A stretch of 64,000 nucleotides of DNA from Amylostereum areolatum (Eukaryota; Basidiomycota; Agaricomycetes; Russulales; Stereaceae): NCBI GenBank assembly GCA_012932865.1, contig SAXG01000107.1, positions 39,287 to 103,286 on the forward strand, written 5' to 3'. Shown here in pieces: positions 11,143 through 24,425 of the stretch; position 1 is the first letter of the stretch, and every line of letters begins with the position of its first letter. Under the pieces are notes generated by a model. The model was not told the origin of the DNA and made no database searches. It saw only the letters and a program-made list of their open reading frames with translations. Both the position numbers and the translations under genes were made by a program.

Positions 11143-14100
11143 TCATTCGACCACCCTCCATGGTCTATCCACGTTCGCATCCGCCTCGTTCACCGCCTCC
11201 GCGCCGTCCAGCGCCAATTCCGCCATCCGCATCGCAAACTCATTCATGTCTCTCGCTCCCAGATCCCGGAACTCCGCATCGTATCCTCCGCTATCGCGCA
11301 CATGTGCGTAGGGATCCCAGGAGATGGGTATGCCCCTCCATCCACGGTTTACATATATGTAATTGAGGAAATAGCGCCACAAGGGGTCGAGCGAGAGCAC
11401 CGCGGGATCGCCTACAATGATCAACAGGGCTTGCGCACGAGTTACCGCCACTGAAAAGTGATAAGGGTGATATATCGAAGTATGGATGTAATAGGCATAC
11501 CGTTGAATCGGCGCGGGTTGGCGACGAATCCCAGAGTGTGTTGTAGGTCATGTTCAACATATTCCCGGCTGCTTCTAACGGTTGATATGATGATGATGCG
11601 CCGCTCCTGCACGATGGATTGAAGTCGGAGAAATGAGCATCTTAGTTCACTTGTAAAGATCTGAAGACGCATACCTGTCCTTGGAACTCTTCTACGGAGC
11701 CCACTTTGATGTCCTCAGCAAAAGGCCGTAGAAGGGTCCGCAGCTTCTGACACTGGGCGTGGTAGGGGGCGATTATTCCAATCTCGTTATTGGCTGGGAA
11801 TCCTTGGGTCAGACAAGGAAGCTACGATTGGTTAAAACCCACCCACAGACTCGAAGACGCCTGTCGCTGCGTAGAGCTTCGACGTAGGCCTTGACTTGCT
11901 GGACCTCGTGAATGTTGAAAAACGAAGGCGACGATGCCTCCCGGACATCCCTGCCCGACATCGCATGGAACAATATGGGGAAGTTGCCTGAGGGGAGGAC
12001 GGCGCTGCCCAAGCAAGAGTCTATAACCTTGGTCTCGCCGCACGGCTCCAATTCGCCTCTGTAGAATCGCTCGTTCGGAAACTTGAGGATCGCCTCATGG
12101 GAACGATAATTCTGAGTGAGCTTGACCACGCTGTAAGCCATTTGTCAGTACCGATGGGAGCGGCAGAGAAGAACCAATATTCACGTCACGCCATGCCCCT
12201 TCCGCTCGTCATATATGTCCTCTTTCATCAGCCGCTCCATGTAACTTATGTCTAACGTTAACATCCGCGCAACTGAAGAACGGATGATAGGCCCGAGTTG
12301 CTTTGGATCGCCGGCAAGAACAACATTTGTCTTCTGGTCAGCCATGGTCTTGATAGAAATCATAACCTCCGGCTCTGTTGCCTGGCCAGCTTCATCCACA
12401 AAGATGTGCGAGAAGTGACCACGAGGAAGACCTATCCCATAGGCGAAGGAAGCGGAGACGCAAGTGGACACTATGACACGCAAGCGCCTGACCGTGGCCA
12501 ATGGCGGAAGCGAAAAATGCCCGTTCACGTCGATGTCAAAAGTTCGTCCGGTACAGTGTCCTTGAATCGACTGGGAGCACAATAACGGAATAACTGGTCT
12601 GTCCCAAGCATCACAAGTCTCGATGCGATAAGATCGGCAGCCGAATTGCTCGGCGCGCACGCCAGGATACGAGCGGATGGATTCTGTTTGAGAACCTGGC
12701 GGATGGACTCTACAAATGTGACCGTCTTGCCGGTACCGGGCCTGAGTGTCTACCGGTCAGTTCGTGCGATGTACTTGGGCAACCAAAGTACTCACGGTCC
12801 AAAGATCACGAACGGCACCAGACCAACAGGCCGATAAACGATCGCTCGGACAGCATCGAGTTGTGGAAGGTTGTCATTGATCAAAGCATTGAACGGGGTT
12901 ATGTCAGCTTGAGACCTCGTCGTACGGCCAATGTGAGATGGGGCGGGGAAAAGTAATCTTTCAGGAGCAAAGTTGGTGTCCAACGCCTGGTGCTGTCTTC
13001 TCAGCGGGGAACGGTTCAGTTTGAAATGGACTATATGTCGCTGGCCTCGCGCTGGGACAGGAAAGGAACTATGGAAACGAAGGCCAACTTCTTCCTTGCG
13101 GATGATATGGACATGTCCTTCGAACCACTTTCCTCTGGGGCTTCCATGTGGGTGAACGAGAATTAGATCGCCTGGACCGAAGGTTGATTTTGATAGATAG
13201 AGATGGCTCGGGAAGAAGGCAGCGTACCAGTGAGGACGCTAGGGCGGGTTTCTGCCAATCCAGGGACGTAGAGGCTAGTTGGTTATAAGTAACGTGGATC
13301 TGGTTTCATTAGTACGGAATCCCGCTCACTAATAGTACTGGTTATGCTTGGTCAGTTCGGCTTTCTCAATGTCGTACACCTGTAAGTCGTGCCTGGGCAA
13401 ACCCGCGCGTCAGGACTTGACAAGGACACAAGGAGGAAGAAAACGAACTCCATCCGATACTCTTCCACCCAAATAAGAGTTTTATAGAAGCGACTGTAAG
13501 TATTCGCGTTGAGGGCAGGATGCTCGTCTTGAGCTGGCTGAGAACACTTCTAGTGGAACGCGAAGATAGGACGGAAGAAATGGCCTTGGGCATGTCGGCG
13601 GTCGGAAGCTTTGTAACCCATTTAACCGCACGTCCTGCCGAAGGTTTTACGCCGGGTACAACACTAGCCTCTGGTTCCCGTCTGGTCCGATTTGGGGCGA
13701 TGTAGGGTTTGGATGGTCTGAGGACATCGTAGTCGAGGCGACTGCCCACACTGGCCTTGAGGAGACGGACGATGACGAATTTTTTCGATAGAGCCGTCCG
13801 ATCATCGAATTGACCACGGAAGGTTTGACGAAATGTGACCAATACACGCTTCTCCTGGTTGGGCGACAGGGTCGGTGTAGTCGAGTCCAGTGGTTGGATG
13901 AAGAAGCTGAACATTACACGTGAATATATGCTTGAGTAGGTGTGGTTTGGGTGAACACGCACCTTGCAGGCACTCGTCTGGCTATTGACAGAGACGAGAA
14001 GAGGTTGATAGCGTCGATCTTCACCTGCGCTGTAGGATCCTTGAGCTTGATGAGCTCTATGGAAGTACCCTCCGTGGCCGCCTCGACCTCAACGACTCCG

Positions 14101-14747
14101 AAATCGACACCGCTGTCCGCATGAGAAACGGTGACGCCAAACTGGTCTCTCTCCGCCTGTCGAAGAGGGTCTTTCCACGCGTCGTTCTCCTCCTTCCGCT
14201 TGTGTAAAGGGCTAGAAACGTGGTCGGGCCACTTCGCCACCTCGACGATCGCCGCACACAGCTCGCAGACGCGGGTCTCCAGGACGGCCTCGATGGGCTC
14301 AGTAATATCTTGGATGTGCTCGACAGCTTCTTGAATACCGAGAATAGGGTTGACGTCTTCTGTATGCTCGACGGCCTCTCGGCTACCGACGATGGGCTTG
14401 TCATCTTGTTCATCATTATCGTGAAGAGTGTCGTCCGTTACGTGCACCCCACCTGCACTCGGAACACCCTCACCGCGTCCCACCTGAGAAAGGTGGGCCT
14501 GACCATTGATATGCTGCTTCCACCTCGTCGCCCCGGAGATGCTCCTTCCACAAGGCTCGCAACGGAAGACCTGCCCAGCGCCCGAAATGTTGCTCCTGTG
14601 TTTCTTTCCCCGCGCGTGCGACGCGAACGCGGACGGTGTTCCCAGCGCCATCTGGCACGCTTCGCAATATGTAACCGTATGCCGTAGCACGCATAGCTTG
14701 TCCTTGCACGAGCCTGTGGCGCTATAAGTTGGACAGACTTGAACCAT
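11143..14747 (-). CDS. MOV10/SDE3-like SF1 RNA helicase with N-terminal zinc fingers (two apparent frameshifts)
   Basis: Ten exons: 14747-13963, 13906-13449, 13392-13330, 13274-13228, 13171-12796, 12741-12185, 12130-11847, 11793-11675, 11606-11501, 11450-11143, about 1034 residues. The head has a CCCH finger ([19 protein letters not shown]) and three U1/matrin-like C2H2 fingers. The helicase core carries Walker A GPPGTGKT, Walker B FVDEAGQA, then [22 protein letters not shown] and [10 protein letters not shown], all diagnostic of Upf1-like SF1 helicases. MOV10/SDE3 proteins remodel RNA in silencing and retroelement control. Two exons lack one base each: near 13525 (a C in CTGCCC) and near 12555 (a T in CTTTT). 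Exon lengths confirm both breaks. All catalytic motifs are otherwise present, so sequencing error is as likely as decay. Confidence 0.85.
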
Positions 14748-16400
14748 AGGTGATGCGAGGAAATGGTGTAGGATCTGGGACGATTGAGGCGGGAAAAAAG
14801 CGTCCAGCCGTTGCCGGCTGGATAACGGCAGCGGCTGACCAGTGACAACGCCCCCTTCGAAGCAATCTGGGCTTCTGTACATGTAGACCGGGAGGCAATT
14901 TGTTTGACGTGATAGACGCGGGAGTAAGTAGAGTCTCTAGTCGGGCGATGGTAGAAGACAAAGCGCGGCAGTCTCCGCCCACTGCAGTTCGCCTTCTCCC
15001 AGTGCCCATTGCTTGGCCAAGTCCCTACATAACCGTTGACAGTTGATCTCGACAACATGAAAATCATACTTGGATCCTTTCCCAACAATCCTTGCCCCGC
15101 TGATGATCCCAGAAACACTTTCAGCGGACCAACGCAATGATGGACTTCGGCGAGATGGGTCAAAGACTCAAAATGCGTCTTTGACAAGTTTGTCGTGGCT
15201 CGAACTTCCAAGACACCTTCCACGGTCGACTGTGAGTCGTCTGGCTATCCTCGCGCTGTAGCCTCGCGCTATATGCGTGTTTATGTTGCAGCTGCAGGAT
15301 CATTGTCGAGAGTGTAATGGGGCGCGGAGTGAATTGCTATCGGGCGGGCAAACCATGAGACTAGTGACCTTACATCGGGCAAGGCCTTGACTACTGACGT
15401 ACTTTACACGCTTACACCTGGGTCCCATACACGGTTACATGGATTCCGCGGTCAAGAACAAGCAGAGGTCCCTGGTCGATCCAAAGGCTTTCACTTGACC
15501 TCTGGCGTACATACATACAACATCAGTTTAGGGGCTCTCGATACTGAGGCGCAGTAAGTACTACACACACTGGCAACCAACAATTTGACCTTCCGTAGTA
15601 CATACTGCGAGTCTGCGACATCCCTCCGCGCTAAGTATAACAAGCTCTCTGGTCTTTATTCATCCTGCACTTCTTACTCAGAATGACATTAGATCCGTGA
15701 CGAGCTTGAAACGCTAGTTCACCCCGAGTGAAAGTTGACATTGAGCGCTTGAGCTACGTCTTAGGACACGGCCGAAGATCGTGGTGAGTTTATACATTCA
15801 ACGCCCACCACCGGTACCTTGCATTCCCCTGCGTCGACGGTGAGAAAGATATTATACGCGCAGCTCACAGAGCGCTTCGGGAGACACTGGTGGCCCCTCA
15901 GAGTCTCCTCCGTTGCTCCCCAGCTGCTCCCCGTCCCCTCCTAGAACAAAGTCGCCCTGCTTGCGCAGTCATAGCCGCGTCACTTTTGCTGGTTGGTCCG
16001 AGCTTGGTCTACATACTTACCGTTCCTTCAGGCAATGGATACCAGGACCACCAGCTAGATGACTAGGCCAGCCTTTGTCACACCTGCAGTGAGTGCTGCG
16101 CTCCTTCCGTTCATAGTCTAACGAGGCGATGAACTTCAGGATACAGGCTATGCCGGCGTCCGACAATCGCGCCCCAGTTCGAAAAAAAAGTCGTGCGGAC
16201 TCACGGACACGCAGACGCCTCACGTCCCGTGGATCGCCCACGGAAGGACTCCTCAGGTGCCTTTCGTTGAAATGGCTCTTCTGGGTAAATTGTTGGTCCC
16301 GGGCGACGGCTGTTGAGACATTATAAAGACCCTCGCGTTCTACCTTCCCAATCATCAACATCTTCTCGCCTTTCATTCATTCAATCACCCCTCCTTCAAT
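14748..16400. other. Intergenic, no confident gene
   Basis: 1.65 kb between the helicase 5' end and the LysM gene. Minus-strand frames at 14750-15220 are open for 60-90 codons in overlapping registers but show no domain and no consistent splice sites. The right 100 bp holds a TATA-like TTATAAAG at about 16320, 80 nt before the LysM start. No RNA genes or repeats were recognised. Confidence 0.4.
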
Positions 16401-17136
16401 ATGCTTTTCACGATCTCCTTCGTCTCCGTTGTTTTCAGCGCCATGTTCATGAAGTCGCATGCGTCGGGCCCCCGAGTTCAATGTGCTCGTAAGTGCCTCG
16501 TCTTGTGTAATGCACTGTCATTGGCTGAAAACTGCCGCAGAGAATGTTACCGCTGAGTACGTCTAATAGTCGTCCGCAAACCTTGGCATGGCACGTTATC
16601 TGACAGTTATTTGACTTTCAGCGCTGGAGACTCCTGCTCTGACATCGCCACCGCAAACGGTATCAGTCTCGCAAAGCTCGAGAGTATAAACCCCGACGTC
16701 GACTGTACGTCTTCCAAATTCGTTTGCATTCTTGTGACTCACCGCAGTTGATCCATCCGTATACAGGCAACTCTACGCTTGCCGACGGTACCGGGCTCTG
16801 TCTCAGAGGTACGTTCTCCGCAGGGCTGTGGCGCTCCTGAGGACTTTGCTGACAGGCGGATCAGAATACACGGCGACTTGCTACGTCAACGACACGGCGA
16901 CTGAGACAGCATGCTCACCCCTCCTCACTACGTGGAACATCACCCAGGCTAACTTCGTCCTGATGAATGACAATGTTAACGATGCTTGTGATGACCTCAC
17001 CGTAGGAAGCAACGTGAGTAGCTTCTACCTTCTGGGTGCATAGGTCGCTGAGATGGCACTTCTTCGCCAGTACTGTGTCAGCACGGACTACTGCACTGCC
17101 AACCCTACCGACGGCATGTGCACGAGCGGGGTGTAG
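16401..17136 (+). CDS. Small secreted LysM-domain protein (effector-like)
   Basis: Six small exons (16401-16488, 16541-16556, 16622-16704, 16767-16808, 16856-17013, 17071-17136) splice to 150 residues. Residues 1-22 form a signal peptide (MLFTISFVSVVFSAMFMKSHA). The next part fits a fungal LysM: VTADAGDSCSDIATANGISL, then LESINPDVDCNSTLADGTGLCL. The C-terminal half is Cys-rich (about eight Cys) with N-x-T sites (NDT, NIT), indicating a disulphide-bonded extracellular protein. LysM proteins bind chitin; secreted single-LysM proteins of fungi shield the wall or hide chitin fragments from hosts or bacteria. Tiny exons with all boundaries in phase argue that it is a real gene. Chitin binding is inferred, not shown. 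Confidence 0.8.
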
Positions 17137-18066
17137 ACGGTGTTTCTCATGTATTCCTTCATGGTAGTTCGGCGGACTGTGCGCGTCCCTCTTGGAGGGC
17201 TTTCTTGGGTTTCTTATTTTAATTTCTTGTCAGGATTCTTCACGGATGAAGTAGTTGGGCTTGTACTTACGCAGGAACTTTAAGGAATGATTGTTATGCG
17301 TAGTGCGCACTTACACGCAACATTTTTTCCTCAAGCGCTTTGCGTTTTCAGTCAGTGCAATGCGCATGGCACCTGAGGCCTGAGTGGTCGTCGGTGGTTA
17401 TTTAATAAGGAACTCCTCATCGACATCCGAGTCGATTGTCGTGATGGGTTGTTCTCCGGAGGCCAGGAAGGAATTGGCTGACAGGACTTCCTCTGGTTCC
17501 CTTCCTTTTTATTCGAACGGATGCGCTGCAAAAGTAGTAGCTGCTTCACGCCGATGGTACGATGGAGCCATACGCCGGCGCTGGCGGGTGGGAACGGTCC
17601 CGTGATCAGAAGGACCTGGCGTGTTATTTGGTCGTTGTTTGGGCATATGGGTGCAACGCCTCGTGTTGATCCATGTTCGAGTTTCTGACGGTCCCTCGTC
17701 CTCTTCGTCGTTCTTCCCAAGTTCCTCCCAAGACTCGTATTTTCGGCTCTTTTTCTTCGTCAACTGCTCCCTCTCGTCAAGAGGTTTCTCCTCGACGGTC
17801 GGCAGTCGACATCGACGACCCAAACGAACTCCGCCACGACCTCACCACCGGCCGTAGATTCCGGTGGACGCGTACCTGACGCTTTTCCTCAACAACAACG
17901 ACCACAACGTCTCCAAACTCTGTTGCTCAAGACCTCAAGCCTCGCAACTCTCTCAAGTCTCTCCAGTCTCCTGCTCTGCTCTCATCTTTCTGCACATATT
18001 CTCACCATCTTGTCTTATTAACGATTTATCACGCATCTGTACGACTCAACATCTTCATCCCTCACC
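17137..18066. other. Intergenic/5' region of the large 18-kb gene
   Basis: A 930-nt gap. A 68-codon plus-strand frame (17673-17879) could be an upstream ORF in the leader of the following gene. The last 180 nt are CT-rich, as in many fungal promoters. Nothing else was recognised. Confidence 0.35.
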
Positions 18067-21000
18067 ATGCGCGGCACCCTGCTGTCTCGTGCGCTTCCTT
18101 CTGACACAATCCGTGCTCGCTCTCCCTCTCCATCCCTAACTCCTCAACAGCAACACATCCCTACCATTCGTCTCATCTCGGCAACGCCATCGGCCGCAGG
18201 CTCGGCCTCGGACGCGAACAACTCGCTTGCGTCAACCTCCTTCGCCTCTTCCTATGTTGCTGTATCCTCGCCTCTTTCCCCCAAGCCCGAAGATGAGCCC
18301 ATTCGCAAGAAGCTCGTACCAAAAAAGTCGAAGCTCGGTATCCTCGGCAGTAGCAGCGGCAAGGTCAAGGAACGCGGCAAGGACCTCTCCGACATTGTTC
18401 GTCGTGCGGGCGGTGCATCCTCTTCCAAAGGCGGGTTTGAAATATACGTGGACCCGACCAACGACCCCGACCTTGGCGAAATCGTCATGGTCAAGAAGAA
18501 GAAGAGCCGTGTGGCCCTCAGTACCATGCAATGGGGTAACACTCTCGAGGAGGTCACTAACGTACAACCTGCCCCCAAATCCGCAACGCTGAAGCCCAAG
18601 GGAGAGGATAAGGACAAGTGGTGGAGCATCGGTCGCGGGAGGAAGGACTCCAAAGACGGTCGTAAGGCGACCAAGGAGAATGGGAAGGAAAACATCGGGA
18701 AGGAAAATGGAAAGGCTTCCGTACCTCCGCGGACCAAAAGTACGTCCTGTCGATGACATCTTTTTATTGCCTTTTCTTATACTTCCGCCGTAGCACCTGA
18801 GCCCCTCAAGACGGACTTCAACTCCTCTTCGCGCTCTCGGTTTAATTCGTTGGATTCCCGCACGATGTTGAACACTCCTTCGGAGTATGCGTTCCGTTCC
18901 ATCTCTTCCGCCCAAACCCTCACCGTCCCGGACCTGATCTCGGACGACCCCACGACTGATCCTGGCACCCCCGATGAGGTTCATACTCCTACTCTCCTCT
19001 CGCCTAACCCCGCCACCGGGTCCATCGCCCTTCGTGCCATGCGTTCCATGCGCTCACTTGCACACATTGGTAGTTGGTCCCAGCTCAAGCCTGGAGAGGG
19101 AGTCGCGGCGGCTCCAATAAAGAAGAAGGAGAAGGAACAGTCAGAGCCGAAGAAAAAGAAGAAAAAAGAAAAACAACCTAAAGAAGGAAGGAAAGCTACC
19201 ATCCGCCAGTGTTCCGGTAGCAGCTTTGAGGCGGGTCACCCCAGTCCATCTCCCATGGCCACAACCTTCCAGGAGGCGGGACAAGCACCGTCGCGCAAAT
19301 CCAGTGTCCTCGGCCTTGGGCTGCCTTCTACCATGCGCTTCGGCACAGCGAGGGCGCTCTCAGTTTCTACCAACGGAGCCCCTCCGCCCGCCCCTAACAG
19401 GCTCTCAGCCGGATCGTCTGTCAACATGGGCAAGCTCTCCACCGGCTCATCGATCAACTTGGGCATCGTCGGTCGCGGACGGTCGGCTTCGACACTCTCC
19501 ACGGCGTCTTCGTTGCGCCCACCTTCCACCGCATCGGGCAATTCCCGCACGTCGTCGACGAGTGCAACGTCCGTCAAGTGGGACGAGCAGGGCTTAGAGA
19601 CCGTTAAGGAACAGCGCAAGTTAGAACGCGAGGTTGGCCAGCCCCGGGAAACGCGTCGTGCGTCGGACGGTCGTCGGCGTGCGGCCCTCGCGGATATCTT
19701 CCCCGATCAGCTTTCACGTCCAACATCCCAGGTATCTGCGTCTTCAGCGTCGTCGACGTCCATGAAGTTCCCCGGCAATCCTATTGTCACGATCGAAGAG
19801 GCGACGGCCGACGGCCACGGCGAGAACGATGAGGTCATGTCATACGAGACGCCCAACAAGCGTCGTCGCGCGAGGCCAGTATCGGAGCAAGTGTTGGCTA
19901 GGGATAGGCCTGCTGCTATGTGTGACGACGTTGACGGTAAGTTCTTTTTCCGTTTATCACCATGCGTATCTCACTCGATTACCCAGGGGCTTTGTCGATC
20001 TTGGATGCTGCCACAAACGAACTAGCCTCCTTGATCAGTCGTCTTGACCTCGAAGCGACACCTGGCACCCCGGATAGGACGCCATTGCGTCTGTCGCCCA
20101 GCCTCACCAACCTCCTGGCGAACTCTCCGCGCGTGGGATCGAAGGCGAACGGCAGTCCTGTCAGAAAGCTTCCACCGACCGCAGCCAGCACCAGGGGTCC
20201 TTCAGGTCTGCGCACTAGTACCGCGTCCGTCACTTCCCTTCGCCCGTATGCCCAATCCCGCAGTACTGCGACAGCTTCAGATCCTAAGGCTCCCGCGACA
20301 TGGTCGCGCTTGGGGAAGCAAATTGCCCCTTGGCCTATCTCGCCCACGAAACCAGCGACGGAGCGAACGGCGAGTGTCCCGGCCCCCAGTGCTCCTGTTT
20401 TCCGTATGACGCACAAGCGTACTTTGAGTCCCGCTCCTGCGGAGGAGCCTCCCCTGGTGTTCCGCCCTCTCCAGCCTGCCAAGTCCAAGCAATCAACGCT
20501 GTCCCAATCGACTTCTTCCCGCTCTTCCAGCCAGAAGTTATCGACGCCGCCCATGGCCATTGGATCGAACCCTGCGCCATCCTCCGTCACGTTTGGATCC
20601 AGGCCGTCGAAGATCGCGAAGCTGAGTTTGGAGAGCAACAAGGGCGATGAACGATCCCCGACTCCGGTGTTCCGTAGGGCTGAGGGCCCTCACCCACCTC
20701 CCTCGCTGTGGCTCGAGACGAAGGGCAGCATGACTAGTGTGTTGTCCGACGGCTTGCGTAGCCCCATTACAGCTGAAGCGAGGAAAGGCCTTGGTTTGGC
20801 CGGTACCCTGGGAGGCTCTGTGGGTTCCGTCGAGGAGGACCGTTGCATCGAGTCGGATGACCCCGATTCCGACATACCGAACGAGCTGCAGGCGATTCTC
20901 TTGCACGGTGACAATGACCGATTCGAAGACACCATGTCGTTCAACCCTATCCATATGGCTCGTCCGCCCCCATCGCCGGGTTCTCCTCCGGGGATGCCCC

Positions 21001-24000
21001 TCCCTACCCCCGATATCTCCGAAGCAATGTCTGAGATGCCTGTGTTCCGGGCCCAACTATTCGACGACGAGGACAATCTCGCTGATATCGACTCGTCGGA
21101 TGAAGACACGACGAAGAAGTCCTTCGACTTCACTGGCGAGCTCAAGGCTTTGAACGAGTCGGGTGCCTCAGATAGGAGGAGCTTCGTCGAGCAGCTCGAG
21201 ACCGCGTTCCGTACACCTGCGAAGTACGACCTAGACGGCTTTGGCCAGTTCAGCTGCATCGCGGACGCTCCCCCGGTCCCGCCCTTGCCCAAGTTCCCCT
21301 CGAACGTGTCGCTCGCACCTACATCGGACTCTCTCCTGAACACCAGCAGCGAAGCGTACAACTCGCTGCTTCCCAGCCCCGAGATATCGATCCCGAGGAA
21401 GGAGCGTGGACCAGAGTCCCTGTACGAAATCTCCCTGCCGCAGTCGGTCAGCACGTCGTCGTTGTCGAAGCCATCAACCGGCGAGCTCAATGTCAACTTC
21501 CGCTTCGGCGGCAGGTCTCCTGTCGAGTCGTCATTCTCCGAGAAGAAGCCGTTGACCCTATCAGACATCATCCCGCCCCCTTCTCATGCCAGGTCAATTT
21601 CAATGTCGTCCATGGTTGAGGAAGATAGCTCGCTTCTGAAGTCCATCATGGATAAGGCCACTGACGATGTTCCGCCTGCTCGACCTCGCTTGGATTCTGA
21701 CGCGAGTAGCAAGAGGTGGGCGCGCGACCAGATGACGATCAGCACCCATTCTCGCGCGTCGTCCATGGCCAGCTTCAGCGGATTCGACTCGTTCAACGAG
21801 GTTAGGCGTGGCTTCGAGTTCAGTGATAACCGTCCCGCGTTCTACCCCCCGCCGGCCGCCACGGCTCGCCAGCGTAATCACAACGTGCGGGAGTCGGTCT
21901 TCAGCATCGCCTCGGTCTCGTCCTACGGCGTGGTACTCAACCCTGGTGTCAAGGACCCCTTCGACTATGGTACCTATGATCTCCCTGCCAGGCCGTCGTC
22001 CGACGACTTCTCCATGTCCATGTCCATGTCCGTCGACGACACATTTGATTTCATCCATCGAGATTCCCGCCGCAAGCGCGTCGACAGCGACGCCTCGAGT
22101 TTCTATTTCCGTGCACCTGGCCAGCCCATGATGCGTCCCCTTAGCAAGGTCGCGGATCACCGTCGTCGAGACTCGGCGATGTCGACCAACTCCTTCGCTC
22201 CACCGGTCAGCCTTTACAACCGTAGCTTCGGGATTCACCGTCGTAACGATTCGTCCTCGAGCGCCGGCTCCGTTGCCCAAGCGTACGCCATGCATGGCGG
22301 GCCCGCCGCGCGCATGTCCTGGATGCGTCATCGTGCCGATGCCTCCATGGACTCTGTCTTGAGCGACATGTCGGCGATGCAGCTGGGTCGTCCCGGGTTA
22401 GGCGACAAGATGCTTGATTCAGCTCCGATGTTGTCCGGCCGTCCTGGTCTCGGGGACAAGATGCTTGATTCCGTGCACGACTACGGCATGCCGCTCACAT
22501 CCATCTCGGCATCGCCGCCTGAGAGTTTGCGCTCCGAGCGCTTCGCGGCGGACAGGACGTCGTTTGACTACGATTCCATCATAGACGCCACGAACAGGCG
22601 TTTCTCAATAATGGAAGACTCGATCTTCGAGAAGACTGGCCGCAGGACTTCGGTGTCCTCGGAGTCCCTGTTTGGTGGCGATGAATCATACGAGATGCCC
22701 AGGTCGCGGTTCCCCGGCCAGCAGCGCTACAGACCCGTGTCGATCTACACGATCGACAGCAGCGAAGAGAGCCCCAAGCGCGAGGACGATACCATGGTCA
22801 CCGTAAGTCTTTCTCCCATGTCTAAAGTGTTCGTATTGCTTATCTGTCCATTAGATGCTCGATGGAGGCCATGTTCGCCGCCGCTCCGTTGGCTCAGTCA
22901 TGGACGGTTCTCCCTGTGTTCGCATCGGCAAGCGCAAGCACGGTGCCATCCGCGGACCCCAGCATCGCGTCGCAGGTTCAGATGGCGAGATGGAGCTGGG
23001 ATCCCCTAACAAGGCTCGGCTGGTGGACGTCGCCGAAAGTCGTCTCATTACGCAGCCATCCATCGCGTCGACGTCCTCGCGGATCTTCGGAGACGAGCGT
23101 ATGATCCGCGCCCAGCACGGACTGCTGCAGCGTCAGAGTTTGGAGGAGAGCTGCCTCACAGCAGACGGAGAGGACTTATCTGGCAGTAAGCCCATCGCTA
23201 GCGTTTTGTCGCTCATCCCCCTAACGAACAACTGCTTTAGTTTTCTCAGGTCCGGTCTTCACTCGCCCCGGCCGTGCTACTCGCTCCAGGTCCAGCACAT
23301 ACTCTTCTACCAGCTCTGGCGTCGACACCCCGCCCCTTTCCATGTGCGACAGTTCTCAGTCGTCCAGCGGCGAGTCGCAGTCTAGTATCGATCTCTCCCA
23401 GCTCAGCTTCGCCCTCGTCAACATGACACACCCCATGGCCTCCCGCCCACACCCACGCAGCCGTCAACGCGGTCAGGGTCATCGTCGCCGCATCTCGCAA
23501 GCCCGCGCGTCGCGCTCGTCGGTGTATGAAACCATCCAGGAGGAAATGTCCTCAGCCAACAACTCTCCGGTGGCCAGGCGTTTCCTCCCGCAAGGGGCAC
23601 CTCTTTCGCCCGTCGTCGACGACGTAATGGTGGTGGACTCTGACTGCTCTTCGCTGGATTGGGAGAACGAGGGCGATGTCGTCGCCCTTCGCAAGTATTA
23701 CGCGCTCCGGGACGAGGCCCACGTTACGGTGGAAGATAGCAAGCGCGCGTGGACCGACACGCCGTTCTCTCTCTTTGCTGTCCAATGTACGTTTGTCTTT
23801 TGTCTTGCATTGCGTATCCTAGATTGACGTTGTTTAACAGCTTTCGATCCTCCTGAGCACCCTGTTGGCATGCGTGCATTGCTTGAGCACTCGCAACAGA
23901 CTTACGGACCCTTGCCTTCGGACCTCCGCCCTCGCCGCATTCGCTCTCGCACGTCTTCCCGGGCTTCTCCTTACCCTCAGACTCAGCCTCGCCTGATCAA

Positions 24001-24425
24001 GGTTTCTATCTCCCCGGCCACGGCGCGTCCCTCCCCTGTGCGGCCTGAGTTCATGCTTCAGGAGCGCAACGTCAACCAGAACGTCGCTACTGAGGGCGAG
24101 GTCTCCCCGTACGTCCCGGCTAAGGAGAAGGACAACCAGGGCAAGATGTCGAACGGCCTCCCCGCTCGTCCGCGCGTGGGGTCCACCGCGCGTCGCACGG
24201 CTCTTGGCTGGGCGAAACGCAGTGCTGGACGCGAGAACAAAGAGAACAGGGAGAACGTTTCGTTCGGTACTGGCTCTGCTACGTGGGTTTCCGTTGTATT
24301 CTTGTCATAATTACAGTGTGCTGACCTACCTCCTTCTCAGGCCTGGTGAAAGTCTCCGCATCAACCGTCCCCGTCCTCGCGGTCGTCCTACGCCTCGCGC
24401 CGGCCCCACGCCCATCCGTATCTGA
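18067..24425 (+). CDS. Very large Ser/Pro-rich low-complexity protein, 2011 residues
   Basis: Seven exons (18067-18739, 18794-19936, 19987-22802, 22855-23185, 23241-23786, 23841-24282, 24341-24425) splice in phase to 2011 residues. No catalytic or membrane domain was found. The protein is dominated by Ser, Pro, Arg and Ala, has Lys-rich patches (about residue 350, KKEKEQSEPKKKKKKEKQ), many SP/TP and RxxS sites, and a conserved-looking short helix DGALSILDAATNELASLISR at the exon 2/3 junction. A 17-residue unit LGRPGLGDKMLDSAPML is followed by a second copy SGRPGLGDKMLDSV at 22380-22470. The tail is Arg/Pro-rich (LRINRPRPRGRPTPRAG). It resembles disordered scaffold or cell-cycle/polarity substrates of kinases, but I cannot assign it. 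Confidence 0.75.
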
